A DNA stretch of 64,000 nucleotides from contig NZ_AQQS01000001.1 of NCBI RefSeq assembly GCF_002088275.1, forward strand, positions 434,001-498,000, given 5' to 3'. The notes beneath the pieces were generated by a model. It did no database searches. It was not told the DNA's origin and saw only the letters and a list, made by a program, of their open reading frames with translations. Origin of the DNA: Aurantimonas sp. 22II-16-19i. GTDB taxonomy: Bacteria > Pseudomonadota > Alphaproteobacteria > Rhizobiales > Rhizobiaceae. A program made the translations under genes and the position numbers. Position 1 is the first letter of the stretch. Every line of letters starts with the position of its first letter. This document shows positions 44,306 to 54,913 of this stretch, in pieces.

Positions 44306-45061
44306 TTACGCAGCCTCGCCGATGATCTGGGCGTAGCCCTCGTTCTCGAGCTGCAGCGCGAGGTCCTTGGTGCCGGACTTGATGATCTTGCCCTTGTAGA
44401 GGACGTGGACCGTATCCGGCACGATATAGTCGAGCAGACGCTGATAGTGGGTGATGACCAGAAACGAGCGCTCCGGCCCGCGCAGAGCGTTGACGCCGTC
44501 GGCGACGATCTTGAGGGCGTCGATGTCGAGGCCGGAATCGGTCTCGTCCATGACGCAGAGCTTGGGCTCCAGGAGCGCCATCTGCAGGATCTCGGCGCGC
44601 TTCTTCTCGCCGCCGGAAAAGCCGACGTTCAAGGGGCGCTTCAGCATCTCGGCGTCGATCTTCAATTCGGCCGCAGCCGCCTTCACACGGCGCATGAAGT
44701 CCGGCGTCATCAACTCGGCCTCGCCGCGCGCCTTGCGCTGGGCGTTCATCGCCGTCTTCAGGAAGGTCATGGTCGCGACGCCGGGGATTTCCAGCGGATA
44801 CTGGAAGGCGAGGAAGACGCCCGAGGCGGCCCGCTCGGCCGGGTCCATCTCGAGGATCGACTCGCCGTTGTAGAGGATGTCGCCCTCGGTCACCTCGTAG
44901 TCGTCGCGGCCGGCGAGGATGTAGGACAGGGTCGACTTGCCGGAGCCGTTCGGCCCCATGATCGCGGCGACCTCGCCATCCTTCACCGTCAGGTCGACGC
45001 CCTTGAGGATCTCGGTGCCCTCATCGGCGACGCGGGCGTGGAGGTTCTTGATTTCGAGCAT
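44306..45061 (-). CDS. sufC: Fe-S assembly ATPase SufC
   Basis: The 251-residue ABC-type ATPase drives SufBC2D conformational change. Walker A is IMGPNGSGKSTLSYIL near residue 35, signature LNVGFSGGEKKRAEILQM near residue 145, and Walker B LCVMDETDSGLDIDAL. The acidic residue after Walker B is in DETDSGLD. Its start at 45061 follows two small genes that separate it from sufB. Confidence 0.97.
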   Translation of the reverse strand: MLEIKNLHARVADEGTEILKGVDLTVKDGEVAAIMGPNGSGKSTLSYILAGRDDYEVTEGDILYNGESILEMDPAERAASGVFLAFQYPLEIPGVATMTFLKTAMNAQRKARGEAELMTPDFMRRVKAAAAELKIDAEMLKRPLNVGFSGGEKKRAEILQMALLEPKLCVMDETDSGLDIDALKIVADGVNALRGPERSFLVITHYQRLLDYIVPDTVHVLYKGKIIKSGTKDLALQLENEGYAQIIGEAA

Positions 45062-45119
45062 GGTGTCTTTTCGTCTCTAGCGTTCGTTCGTGTGTGTCGT
45101 CAGTACAATGCGGTCGGGC

Positions 45120-45320
45120 TTAGCGGCGATCGTCGTCGTCCGCGGTTCGGATCTCGTCGAGAAGCCTCTGGCGTTCGGCCTGAAGCACCTCGACCTCGTC
45201 GGCGATGACCGGGTCGGTCATCGAACCCTGCGCCATCGCGACGGCGTCGCGAGCCTGCTCGATCTGGTCCTCGATCGCGCGCAGGCGGGCGTGGCGGGAG
45301 TCCGTCGGGTCGTGAGGCAT
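45120..45320 (-). CDS. Small coiled-coil hypothetical protein in the suf cluster (second)
   Basis: A 66-residue, highly charged protein (MPHDPTDSRHARLRAIEDQIEQ...) predicted to be a single long helix or coiled coil from residue 8 to 62. Its ATG shares one base with the stop of the preceding small gene (TGATG), which suggests coupled translation. No family is recognised. Its function in Fe-S assembly, if any, is unknown. Confidence 0.6.
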   Translation of the reverse strand: MPHDPTDSRHARLRAIEDQIEQARDAVAMAQGSMTDPVIADEVEVLQAERQRLLDEIRTADDDDRR

Positions 45321-45544
45321 CAGTCGACGAGTTCGAGCCGGCGCTCGATGCGGTCAAGGCGCCTTCGGAGCGCATTGATTTCGACATCATGGAGCGACTG
45401 TCCACCAACCAGTCCCGCCATATGCTGGCGAATGACGACCAACTCTGCACCCATGATGTCCATCCGCTCCGACATGCGCGCCATGTCCGATCGAATCGCC
45501 CGAAGATGCTCAAGCACGATGTTCTCAACATTATCGATCATGCT
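45320..45544 (-). CDS. Small coiled-coil hypothetical protein in the suf cluster (first)
   Basis: A 74-residue protein starting MIDNVENIVLEHLRAIRSDMARMSERMD, with a GGQSLHDVEINALRRRLDRIERRLEL C-terminal helix. The NVENIVLEHLRAIR pattern is seen in scattered rhizobial small proteins often near mobile or toxin-antitoxin-like genes; the family has no assigned function. ATG 45544 with a G-rich stretch upstream is taken; an in-frame ATG lies eight codons earlier. It is translated into the next small gene by a one-base overlap. Confidence 0.6.
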   Translation of the reverse strand, partial: SMIDNVENIVLEHLRAIRSDMARMSERMDIMGAELVVIRQHMAGLVGGQSLHDVEINALRRRLDRIERRLELVD

Positions 45545-45631
45545 ACACCCCCAACTAGCGAATACCATTGTCCCGCGGTTCTCATGCGCATCGTCATTGC
45601 GAGAGCTGCCTGCGGTCCTAAAGTACCACTA

Positions 45632-47152
<1,521 letters not shown>

Positions 47153-47226
47153 TCTTCATTGCTCCATACTCGCCGGATTCAAGGTCCGGTGGTTGGGTTA
47201 TCGATCGGGAAAACTTGCTCCTGATC

Positions 47227-47276
47227 GTCAAGATAAGTCTCGGATGGCCGCGTTTTTAGTGCCATTCCAAATAATC
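47227..47276 (-). promoter_or_regulatory. Possible sufB promoter and iron-regulator site
   Basis: Within the 132-base gap before sufB, the minus strand has CTTGAC (47232-47227) as a good -35 element, with only a weak -10 downstream. Just upstream lies an AT-rich, partly symmetric stretch at 47253-47275 (TTTTTAG and TTCCAAA on the plus strand) that loosely resembles Irr-box (ICE) half-sites. In rhizobia suf operons are iron-controlled by Irr and RirA. Both calls are tentative. Confidence 0.3.
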
Positions 47277-47284
47277 GCAAGCGC

Positions 47285-48484
47285 TCAGGCCGCGACGTCG
47301 CGGGTCCTTTTCGCCCCGGCCCTCAGCGCCAGCCTCTCATACTCCCGAACGAAGCGTTCGAGGGCGGATTTTTCCGTCTCGAAACCGAAGCTGACGCGGA
47401 TCGCCCCCAGCCCCGGATCGATCGGCACTCCGGCAGTGGCGAGAGCCGCCACGACGTGGCTCGGCCCGACCTTGCCGGAGGAGCAGGCCGAGCCCGCCGA
47501 GACCGCTACTCCCGCAAGATCCAGTGCGATCTGCGCCGTCTCGGCCTTCAGGCCGGGATGCACGACCGCGACGGTGTTGGGAAGCCGCTCCGCATCCCGT
47601 CCCAGGATCGTCGCCGCGGGAAGCCTGACGGCCAATTGCTGCTCCAGCCACGCGCGGCGATCATCCGGCGGCGACTGCGGACCCTCAAGCCTGCGGCTTG
47701 CGGCCTCGGCCGCCGCGCCGAAGCTGGCGATCGCCGGTAGCGCCTCTGTGCCGGCCCGCATGCCGCGCTCCTGGCCGCCGCCGCGCAGCAGCGCGAAGGG
47801 CCTGGTCGCGAGGTTGGCGAGGACGATCGCGCCAACGCCCTTCAGCGCCCCCATCTTGTGGCCGGACAGGATCACCGCATCGGCCCCGGTCGCGGCCAGA
47901 TCGACCGGCAGCCGGCCGGCCATCTGCGCGGCATCGAGCACGAGGCGGACCGGCCGGCCCGCGATGACGTCGCGGATCGCCGCAAGCGGCTGGATCACGC
48001 CCGTCTCGGAATTCGCCCAGGACAAGGCAAGAAGGCCTGGTGCCTCCGTCGCGCCCGCCCATTCGGCCAGCGCGTCGAGATCGACGACGCCGTCCCGGTC
48101 GACAGCAAGGCGGGTGACGGCGGCCGGTGCGAAGCTGCCGCCCTCGCGCGTCGCGGGATGATCGGTCTCGATGACAGCGAGCCGGGGACAGTCGACGGCC
48201 TCGCCGCCGACGAGCCAGCGCGGCGACAGGAGCTGCGTCGCGGCCTCGGTGGCACCGCTGGTGAAGACGACGTTCTCGGGGGGGGCCACGTCAACGCTGC
48301 CGCCGACGAGGCGGGCGACGGCGAGTCTCGCAGTTTCGCAGACCGCGCGGGCTGCCCGTCCCTCGCGATGGGTCGAGGACGGATTGGCAAGCGCCATTGC
48401 CGCGACGGCTGCTTGCCTCGCTTCGGGCAGCAGCGGCGCAGACGCATTGTGGTCCAGATAGATCCGCTCGTCGCGGCTGGTCAT
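47285..48484 (-). CDS. Cysteine desulfurase (NifS/IscS-like, class I)
   Basis: A 399-residue PLP desulfurase heading the suf cluster. YLDHNASAPLLPEAR is at the N-terminus; the PLP Lys lies in VILSGHKMGALKGVGAI near residue 205, and the catalytic Cys in SAGSACSSGKVGPS near residue 325. Class I and class II (sufS) enzymes are both present in rhizobial suf clusters. ATG 48484 is chosen; the frame is open much further upstream into the divergent hydrolase region, which is not coding on this strand. It is divergent from the COG2945 hydrolase gene. Confidence 0.94.
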   Translation of the reverse strand: MTSRDERIYLDHNASAPLLPEARQAAVAAMALANPSSTHREGRAARAVCETARLAVARLVGGSVDVAPPENVVFTSGATEAATQLLSPRWLVGGEAVDCPRLAVIETDHPATREGGSFAPAAVTRLAVDRDGVVDLDALAEWAGATEAPGLLALSWANSETGVIQPLAAIRDVIAGRPVRLVLDAAQMAGRLPVDLAATGADAVILSGHKMGALKGVGAIVLANLATRPFALLRGGGQERGMRAGTEALPAIASFGAAAEAASRRLEGPQSPPDDRRAWLEQQLAVRLPAATILGRDAERLPNTVAVVHPGLKAETAQIALDLAGVAVSAGSACSSGKVGPSHVVAALATAGVPIDPGLGAIRVSFGFETEKSALERFVREYERLALRAGAKRTRDVAA

Positions 48485-48673
48485 GTCGACTCGCTGAGAA
48501 TAACGCGTGCTGCCGCGCAAATTCCTTGAAATTCCGCCTGCAAAGGGACTAGAAAGCGCCCTCACATGGCATCGCCAGTTTTGAATTCTTCTAAAGTGGA
48601 ACTTACGAGGCCGGTCCGGTTTCGTCAAGCGCGGCCAAAGCGCCTGCCCCGTCCGCTGAGCGAGAGTATCTAT

Positions 48674-49348
48674 ATGCCCGAAGTGATCTTCAATGGCCCC
48701 GCCGGCCGCCTCGAAGGCCGATACCAGGCCGCCAAGGAAAAGAACGCCCCGATCGCGATCGTGCTGCACCCGCATCCGCGCTTCGGCGGGACGATGAACA
48801 ACCAGATCGTCTATCAGCTGTTCTACATGTTCGTGGAGCGCGGCTTCACCACGCTGCGGTTCAATTTCCGCGGCATCGGCCGCAGCCAGGGCGAGTTCGA
48901 CCACGGCACCGGCGAGCTGTCCGATGCCGCCTCGGCGCTCGACTGGGTGCAGAGCCTCCACCCCGATTCCAAGCAGACCTGGGTGGCCGGCTATTCCTTC
49001 GGCTCCTGGATCGGCATGCAGCTGCTGATGCGCCGACCCGAGATCGAGGGCTTCCTGTCGGTCTCGCCGCAGCCGAACTCCTATGACTTCTCCTTCCTCG
49101 CCCCCTGCCCGTCTTCCGGATTGATCATCCATGGCGGCAAGGACAAGGTGGCGCCGCCCCGCGACGTCCAGACCCTCGTCGACAAGCTGAAGTCCCAGAA
49201 GGGCATCATCATCACCCAGAAGACGATGGACGAGGCCAACCATTTCTATACCGAGCATACCGACGAGCTGATCGCCGAATGCGCCGACTATCTCGACCGC
49301 CGGCTCGCCGGCGAACTCTCCGATCCGCGGCCGAAGCGGCTGCGCTGA
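48674..49348 (+). CDS. Alpha/beta hydrolase of the COG2945 family
   Basis: A 224-residue hydrolase. It begins MPEVIFNGPAGRLEGRY and contains HPHPRFGGTMNN, FRGIGRSQG, the nucleophile Ser in AGYSFGSWIGMQ near residue 114, IHGGKDKVAPP with an acid residue, and a catalytic His in EANHFYTEHTDEL. COG2945 members are esterase-like with unknown substrate and often lie near suf or tyrS genes in rhizobia. ATG 48674 is picked by similarity; the open frame starts at 48566. Confidence 0.9.
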   Translation: MPEVIFNGPAGRLEGRYQAAKEKNAPIAIVLHPHPRFGGTMNNQIVYQLFYMFVERGFTTLRFNFRGIGRSQGEFDHGTGELSDAASALDWVQSLHPDSKQTWVAGYSFGSWIGMQLLMRRPEIEGFLSVSPQPNSYDFSFLAPCPSSGLIIHGGKDKVAPPRDVQTLVDKLKSQKGIIITQKTMDEANHFYTEHTDELIAECADYLDRRLAGELSDPRPKRLR

Positions 49349-49599
49349 ATCGACCGAGTCGCCTGCCGGAACGAGCGGGGCGAGCAGCGGCCGAGCTGCC
49401 AGTCCCGCAGAAGATGGTCCGGCGTGACGGCTGCGGCTTCACCCGCCGGCCGCCACCGCCTCGACTGACGCCGTGATTCCAGACCGTGCATGATCTGGCC
49501 GGACAGCCCGGACAACGCTCTTTCGGATCATGCGCCGAACAGCATCTCCCCTGCCTCGCTGCGGCCAGAGGCGACCCCGATCGACAGGATCCCGCACCC

Positions 49600-50850
49600 A
49601 TGACCGGCTTCAAGTCCGACTTCCTCCGTACACTCTCCGAGCGCGGCTTCATCCACCAGGTCTCGGACGAAAGCGGGCTCGACGACCTGTTCGCGAAGGA
49701 AACGGTCACCGCCTATGTCGGCTACGACGCAACGGCGACGAGCCTCCACATCGGCAACCTGATCTCCGCGACCATGCTCTACTGGCTGCAGGAGACGGGC
49801 CACCGGCCGATTGCCCTGATGGGCGGCGGCACGTCGATGGTGGGCGATCCGTCCTTCCGCGACGAGCAGCGCAAGCTCCTCACCGCGGAGGCGATCGATC
49901 AGAACATCGCGGGCATCAAGAAGATCTTCGCGCGCATCCTGCGGTTCGGCGACGGGCCGACCGACGCGATGATGGTCAACAATGCCGACTGGCTGCTGAA
50001 GCTGAACTATGTCGAGTTTCTGCGCGACGTCGGCCGGCATTTCTCCGTCAACCGCATGCTGTCCTTCGATTCGGTGAAGATCCGGCTGGACCGCGAGCAG
50101 TCGCTGTCCTTCCTCGAGTTCAACTACATGATCATGCAGGGCTACGACTTCGTCGAGCTCTCGCGTCGCCACGGCTGCCGGCTGCAGATGGGCGGCTCCG
50201 ACCAGTGGGGCAACATCATCAACGGCGTCGATCTCGGCCATCGGATGGGCACGCCACAGCTCTACGCCCTGACGACGCCGCTCCTGACGACCGCTTCCGG
50301 CGCCAAGATGGGCAAGACCGCCCAGGGTGCCGTCTGGCTCAATGGCGATCTCTTCAGCCCCTATGACTTCTGGCAGTTCTTCCGCAACACCGAGGACGCC
50401 GATGTCGGCCGCTTCCTGAAGATCTTCACGCGCCTGCCGCTGGACGAGATCGCCCGGCTGGAAGCGCTGGGCGGCCAGGAGATCAACGAGGCGAAGAAGA
50501 TCCTCGCCACCGAGGCCGCAGCCATCGTCCACGGCCGCGAGGCCGCCGAGGAAGCCGCCGAGACGGCGCGCAAGACCTTCGAGGAAGGCGCCCTCGCCGA
50601 CACCCTACCGACGATCGCGATTGCGCAATCGGAGCTCGCCGCAGGCACCGGGCTTCTCGCCCTCGTCGTCCAGGCCGGGCTCGCCGGATCGAACGGCGAG
50701 GCGCGCCGGCACGTCCAGGGCGGTGCGGTGCGTGTCAACGACGAACCCGTCACCGATCCCCAGACGGTGCTGAGCGACAGGGACCTGAAGGACGGCGTCG
50801 TCAAGCTGTCGGTCGGGCGCAAGAAGCACGTGCTGGTGCGCCCGGAGTAG
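49600..50850 (+). CDS. tyrS: Tyrosyl-tRNA synthetase
   Basis: A 416-residue class I aminoacyl-tRNA synthetase. HIGN (residues 50-53) is the HIGH motif, and KMGKT near residue 235 replaces the usual KMSKS, which is seen in many alphaproteobacterial TyrRS. The tyrosine pocket [12 protein letters not shown] and [15 protein letters not shown] are present. The C-terminal S4 domain (about 350-416) is [25 protein letters not shown] lies upstream of ATG 49600. It ends with a normal stop and no obvious terminator. Confidence 0.97.
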   Translation: MTGFKSDFLRTLSERGFIHQVSDESGLDDLFAKETVTAYVGYDATATSLHIGNLISATMLYWLQETGHRPIALMGGGTSMVGDPSFRDEQRKLLTAEAIDQNIAGIKKIFARILRFGDGPTDAMMVNNADWLLKLNYVEFLRDVGRHFSVNRMLSFDSVKIRLDREQSLSFLEFNYMIMQGYDFVELSRRHGCRLQMGGSDQWGNIINGVDLGHRMGTPQLYALTTPLLTTASGAKMGKTAQGAVWLNGDLFSPYDFWQFFRNTEDADVGRFLKIFTRLPLDEIARLEALGGQEINEAKKILATEAAAIVHGREAAEEAAETARKTFEEGALADTLPTIAIAQSELAAGTGLLALVVQAGLAGSNGEARRHVQGGAVRVNDEPVTDPQTVLSDRDLKDGVVKLSVGRKKHVLVRPE

Positions 50851-50980
50851 GAGCCGGCCGGGCAAGTCGCGAAGCCAGGCGAGCACACGGGAGCGCTGCC
50901 CCTCGCCGGCCTGACTGGGCCGCTCCTGGCCCCGCCCGATGCCGGCGGCAGAAGCCGCCGCTCCTCGCACGTCCGTCCGA

Positions 50981-53900
50981 TCAATATTCGAAGATGCGCC
51001 GGAAGATGCCCGGCGCGATCAGCGAGATCGGATTGACCACCAGCGTCGGGTCGGCGAGCGTTCCTTCCAGGCGATAGGTGATGCCGATGAGACCGCCCTC
51101 GCCGCCATTGCCGAGAACGCCGCCGACGAAGGGCAGCGCCCCGAACAGCCGGTTGACCCCATAGGCCGGCATGAACGATCCGGCCATGTCGACCCGGCCG
51201 GACGGGTCGATCAGGATCCCCGAGAAGCTCGAGCCGAAGACCGGGCCGCGGATGATGCCGTCGTCGAGGATCAGCCGGCCCTTGTCCCACCGCAGATTGG
51301 CGCGCGCCGTGTCGAAATAGGCGCTGGCGACGGGCAGGTCCTTGCCGAGCCGCGCGGCGAGGCTGTCCGATTGCTGCCGCGCGGTGCCGACGAGGCTGCG
51401 AAGCCGCTCCTCGTCGACGAGGGTGAAGTCGCTCAACCGCACCCCGCCGGCATAGGCGCCGTCCCGCGCGCCGAGATTGGCCTGCAGCCGCCCCTCCCGC
51501 ATCTTGTCGTAGAGGCCGGCGAACCGCAGCAGCGCGCCGGCCCTGGCGACGTCGACCCGCACGGCCGGGACGCCCTCGACCCCCGGCTGGAACGCCAGCG
51601 AGACAGGCGCGCCGCGGATGCTGGCCGATAGCGACGCCGAAAGGACGCGGTCGTCATCGGCCTTGTAGCGGATCTCGGCGTCTTCCAGCGCCTCGTCGCC
51701 GAAACCCCGCAGCGTGTCGGCGGACAGTTCCACCACCAGCTTGCCGGTGTCGTCCGGCTCGCCGTCATCGGGTGCCGCAATGCGGCTCTGGAGGGCGGCG
51801 AGGATCGGCCGGGCGTCGATGCTGTTGGCGGCGACGCTGAAGCCCATGCCGCCGGCGATCCGCGTCAGCCGGGCCGAGACCGAATCGCCGCGGTTCAGCG
51901 CCAGCGAGTTGAGAACCAGCGACTTCAGCCCATCGCCATCGAGCTCCGCCGAGCCGTTGGCCGAGAAGCCCTCGCCTTCGAGGACGGCATCGGCGACCTT
52001 CGTCACGCTGCCGTTCCGGGCGATGTCGAAGGTCAAGGTGCCGGGTATGCCGGCGCTCTTCGACCAGCCGATGGCCGGCAAGCGGATTTCCGCCCGCGTC
52101 AGATCGGCAGTCGCGGCAAAGCCGTGCGGGCGGCGGGTCAGATCGACGGCGATCGAGCCGCCGAGCATCCGGGCCAGCACCGGCGACAGGCGGGCGATCG
52201 AGCGGTCGTCGAGCCGGGCGGCGATCTTCAGCGAAGCCTCGCCGACGGGATCGGGGCCGAGCGGCTGGGCGAAGGTGACCTTGGCCGGGATGTCGTCGAT
52301 CCGCCCCGACATCTCGCCGATCGCGCTGCCTTCGGCGATCATCGCTGTGCCGGTGAGCCCGGAGAGCCGGTGGCCGTCGATCGGCTTCTTCAGGTCGACG
52401 CCGGCCAGTTCGGCGACGACGGTCCAGTTGAGCGCGCTGGGATCGGATCCCTCCGGGCGGACCCGCGGATCGGCCAGATGAAACGCCACGCCGACGCCGA
52501 CATTCGCCTTCCCCGAAAGGTCTTTCGCCTGCCAGTCCCGCTCCTGCCCCGCCAGGAGCTTCTGGCGCTCGGCCAGCTCCACAAGCTGCGCCGCATCGCC
52601 CTCGATGTTCAGCGAGAGGGCCGCGTCGACGCCGTCGCCGGCATGCTGGAAGTCGAGGGAGGACGGCAGCACCGCGAGGCCGGGCTGCCCGTCGACGGAT
52701 GCCTCGTCGAGACTGACGGCGACGCGGCCGCCCCGGTGCTGGATCGTGCCCGATGCCGTCGACAGGGCCGGCATGTCGTCGAGGGTGGTGAAGGCGCCAC
52801 CTGAAAACGCGAGAGCGAGCTGGAACTCGTCCTCGCGCATGGGAACCGCCGGTTCGAGGAGGGCGAGCAGCCGCTCGATCGTCAGGTCGAGGCTGAACGC
52901 CGTCTCGTCCACCACGCCGGCCCGCAGATGATCCAGCGCCCAGTCCCGCGGCCCGTCGGCGACGAAGAACGGCCAGAACGCGACGAGATCGCGGGCGTCG
53001 ATCGCCCGGCCTTCGAACGAGGCGGTCAGGTGATCCTGCGGCTGGTGGCCGGCGAGTGCGGCGGTGGCCTTCAGCCACCCGGAGGCGAGTGCGAGCTCGG
53101 CGTCGTCGATGCGAATCGCTCCGCGCGTCAGGTCGAACACGCCCCTGGCGGCGAAGCGGGCGCTGCGTTCCTCGGCTAAGGCCGGCGCCGCATGGGATGC
53201 GATGGTCGAGACGAGCCGGGTCGAGGCGAGCCGGAATGGTGCGGTCCCGTCGGCGGCGGAGGCGAGATCAATCGCGCCGGAAAACTGCCCCTCGATCGAC
53301 GTCGCGTCGGAGAAATCGGCAACGACATCCGCGCGTTCGCTGCCTTCGCTCACCTCGAACGCGAGATTGCCGCGCAAGCCCTCGGCAGCCTCCTCTGCCA
53401 ATTGCCCCGCAGCGGCGAGCCGGAGCCGGCGGGCGCCGGCCTCCCCGTCCAGGCCGAGGGACAGCGACAGGAGCGGGGCGGCGGCCGGCCCGTCGCCGCC
53501 TGACGTCGGCAGCTCGACCTCGCCCGTCTGAAGGTCGAGCCGCTCGAGCCCGAGGCCGTCGGCAGAGATCTCTGCCGTGCCGATGGCGCCGAAGCGGGAA
53601 CCCGCAAGGCTGGCGAGAAGCTCGAGCCCGATGATCCCGGCCGCGCCTTTTTCGACCGCGACGCGGGTGATGCGGGTGTCACCGGCGGCGCCCGCGATTG
53701 CCTGCAGATCGTTGATCTCGATCGCATTCAGCGGCATCCCCGATGCGCTCGCCGCGGCATGGTCGAGCGCGGCGAAGATCGCTTCGACATCCGGCGGCTC
53801 GAAGCCTTCTCCGGAGCCGAGCGCATCGGGATCGACCGTGAGGTGGTCAACCCGGAGCTTCTGCGCCGAGAGTTCGCCCGAAAGGATGTCGAGGAGGCTG

Positions 53901-54190
53901 AAGCCGACGGCGACGTTTCCGGCCGCTGCAAGCTGCTGCCCCGACTGCGGCCGTGCCAGGACGACGTCGTCGAAGCGCAGCGTGATGCCGCCGGAGGGCG
54001 TGAAGCCGATGTGGCGCGAGCCGACCTCGATCGTCACGTCCGCAGGCAGCAGGCTCGCGGCCAGCTGCTGGCTCTGATCGAGAAGCAGCCGGTTGCCGAA
54101 CGGCGTCGCGACGAGGAGAACGAGCACACCGGCGACGAAGACGAGCCCGGCCGCCATTGCCGTCGCAAGGATCCTGACGACGGATTTCAT
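50981..54190 (-). CDS. Large AsmA/YhdP-like membrane-anchored protein (DUF3971)
   Basis: A 1069-residue protein with one N-terminal transmembrane helix (about residues 7-30) and a long periplasmic beta-rich body. Family-like segments include FTPSGGITLRFDDVVLARP (about 62-80), a central DUF3971 region, and a C-terminal AsmA-like end with GPVFGSSFSGILIDPSGRVDMAGSFMPAYGVNRLFGALPFVG. YhdP/AsmA-clan proteins form bridge-like lipid transporters from inner to outer membrane. The RLFGALPFVG-GVLGNGGEGG motif near the end is typical. Substrate preference cannot be judged. It is divergent from bcp with a 240-base gap. Confidence 0.88.
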   Translation of the reverse strand: MKSVVRILATAMAAGLVFVAGVLVLLVATPFGNRLLLDQSQQLAASLLPADVTIEVGSRHIGFTPSGGITLRFDDVVLARPQSGQQLAAAGNVAVGFSLLDILSGELSAQKLRVDHLTVDPDALGSGEGFEPPDVEAIFAALDHAAASASGMPLNAIEINDLQAIAGAAGDTRITRVAVEKGAAGIIGLELLASLAGSRFGAIGTAEISADGLGLERLDLQTGEVELPTSGGDGPAAAPLLSLSLGLDGEAGARRLRLAAAGQLAEEAAEGLRGNLAFEVSEGSERADVVADFSDATSIEGQFSGAIDLASAADGTAPFRLASTRLVSTIASHAAPALAEERSARFAARGVFDLTRGAIRIDDAELALASGWLKATAALAGHQPQDHLTASFEGRAIDARDLVAFWPFFVADGPRDWALDHLRAGVVDETAFSLDLTIERLLALLEPAVPMREDEFQLALAFSGGAFTTLDDMPALSTASGTIQHRGGRVAVSLDEASVDGQPGLAVLPSSLDFQHAGDGVDAALSLNIEGDAAQLVELAERQKLLAGQERDWQAKDLSGKANVGVGVAFHLADPRVRPEGSDPSALNWTVVAELAGVDLKKPIDGHRLSGLTGTAMIAEGSAIGEMSGRIDDIPAKVTFAQPLGPDPVGEASLKIAARLDDRSIARLSPVLARMLGGSIAVDLTRRPHGFAATADLTRAEIRLPAIGWSKSAGIPGTLTFDIARNGSVTKVADAVLEGEGFSANGSAELDGDGLKSLVLNSLALNRGDSVSARLTRIAGGMGFSVAANSIDARPILAALQSRIAAPDDGEPDDTGKLVVELSADTLRGFGDEALEDAEIRYKADDDRVLSASLSASIRGAPVSLAFQPGVEGVPAVRVDVARAGALLRFAGLYDKMREGRLQANLGARDGAYAGGVRLSDFTLVDEERLRSLVGTARQQSDSLAARLGKDLPVASAYFDTARANLRWDKGRLILDDGIIRGPVFGSSFSGILIDPSGRVDMAGSFMPAYGVNRLFGALPFVGGVLGNGGEGGLIGITYRLEGTLADPTLVVNPISLIAPGIFRRIFEY

Positions 54191-54431
54191 GCCGGAGCGC
54201 GGCGGTCGTCAGTCACCCGAGGGGTTGCTCCCTGCGGGTCGCCGCGCCCATCCACGAAAGAGCGGTCCCCGGACCTTGCGCACCCCGTCACTTCCCGCAT
54301 TTATCAGCTTCCCAAGCCGCACCCGAAAGGGATCATGATCAGGCGATTCGTCGTCGCCGCCGAGCCGAGGCCCGCGATCGCCACTCCCGAGGGATGCACC
54401 TTCCTTCAACTCGCGTCGAAAGGATGACACG

Positions 54432-54908
54432 ATGACCATTTCCGTCGGCGAGAATTGCCCCGACTGCACTTTGCCCGACGACCATGGCGATCCGGTCGCA
54501 CTCGCGGACGTTCGCGGCAAGCCCTTTGTCCTCTACTTCTACCCGAAGGACGATACCTCCGGATGCACGCGCGAAGCTGTTGATTTCAGCGGCCTTGCGG
54601 CGGATTTCCAGGCGGCTGGCGTCGCCGTCTTCGGGGTGTCGCCGGATCCGGTGAAGAAGCACCAGAAGTTTCGCGACAAATACGAGCTCGCCGTGCGGCT
54701 GTTGTCGGACGAGGAGAAGGTACTGCTGGACGCCTTCGGCGTCTGGGTGGAAAAGTCGATGTATGGCCGCAAGTACATGGGCGTCGAGCGCACGACCGCG
54801 CTGATCGGCGCGGACGGCACGGTCGCCCGGATCTGGCCGAAGGTGAAGGTGCCGGGCCACGCGGAGGAAGTGCTGGAAGCCGCCCGGCAGCTGTCGGTCG
54901 GCGCCTGA
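54432..54908 (+). CDS. bcp: Thioredoxin-dependent peroxiredoxin (Bcp/PrxQ), one-Cys version
   Basis: A 158-residue peroxiredoxin with the peroxidatic Cys45 in YPKDDTSGCTREAVDFSG. The resolving Cys usually found five residues on (GCTxEAC) is Val here, so this is the atypical one-Cys or distant-resolving form common in rhizobia. Additional Cys at positions 9 and 12 (ENCPDC) might act instead. It reduces hydrogen and lipid hydroperoxides using thioredoxin. The DUF455 gene follows after six bases, implying an operon. Confidence 0.93.
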   Translation: MTISVGENCPDCTLPDDHGDPVALADVRGKPFVLYFYPKDDTSGCTREAVDFSGLAADFQAAGVAVFGVSPDPVKKHQKFRDKYELAVRLLSDEEKVLLDAFGVWVEKSMYGRKYMGVERTTALIGADGTVARIWPKVKVPGHAEEVLEAARQLSVGA

Positions 54909-54913
54909 ACCGC

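Noticed and set aside
48485-49258. N-terminal extension of the cysteine desulfurase
   Set aside because: The open frame runs antisense through the COG2945 hydrolase; similarity begins at ATG 48484.
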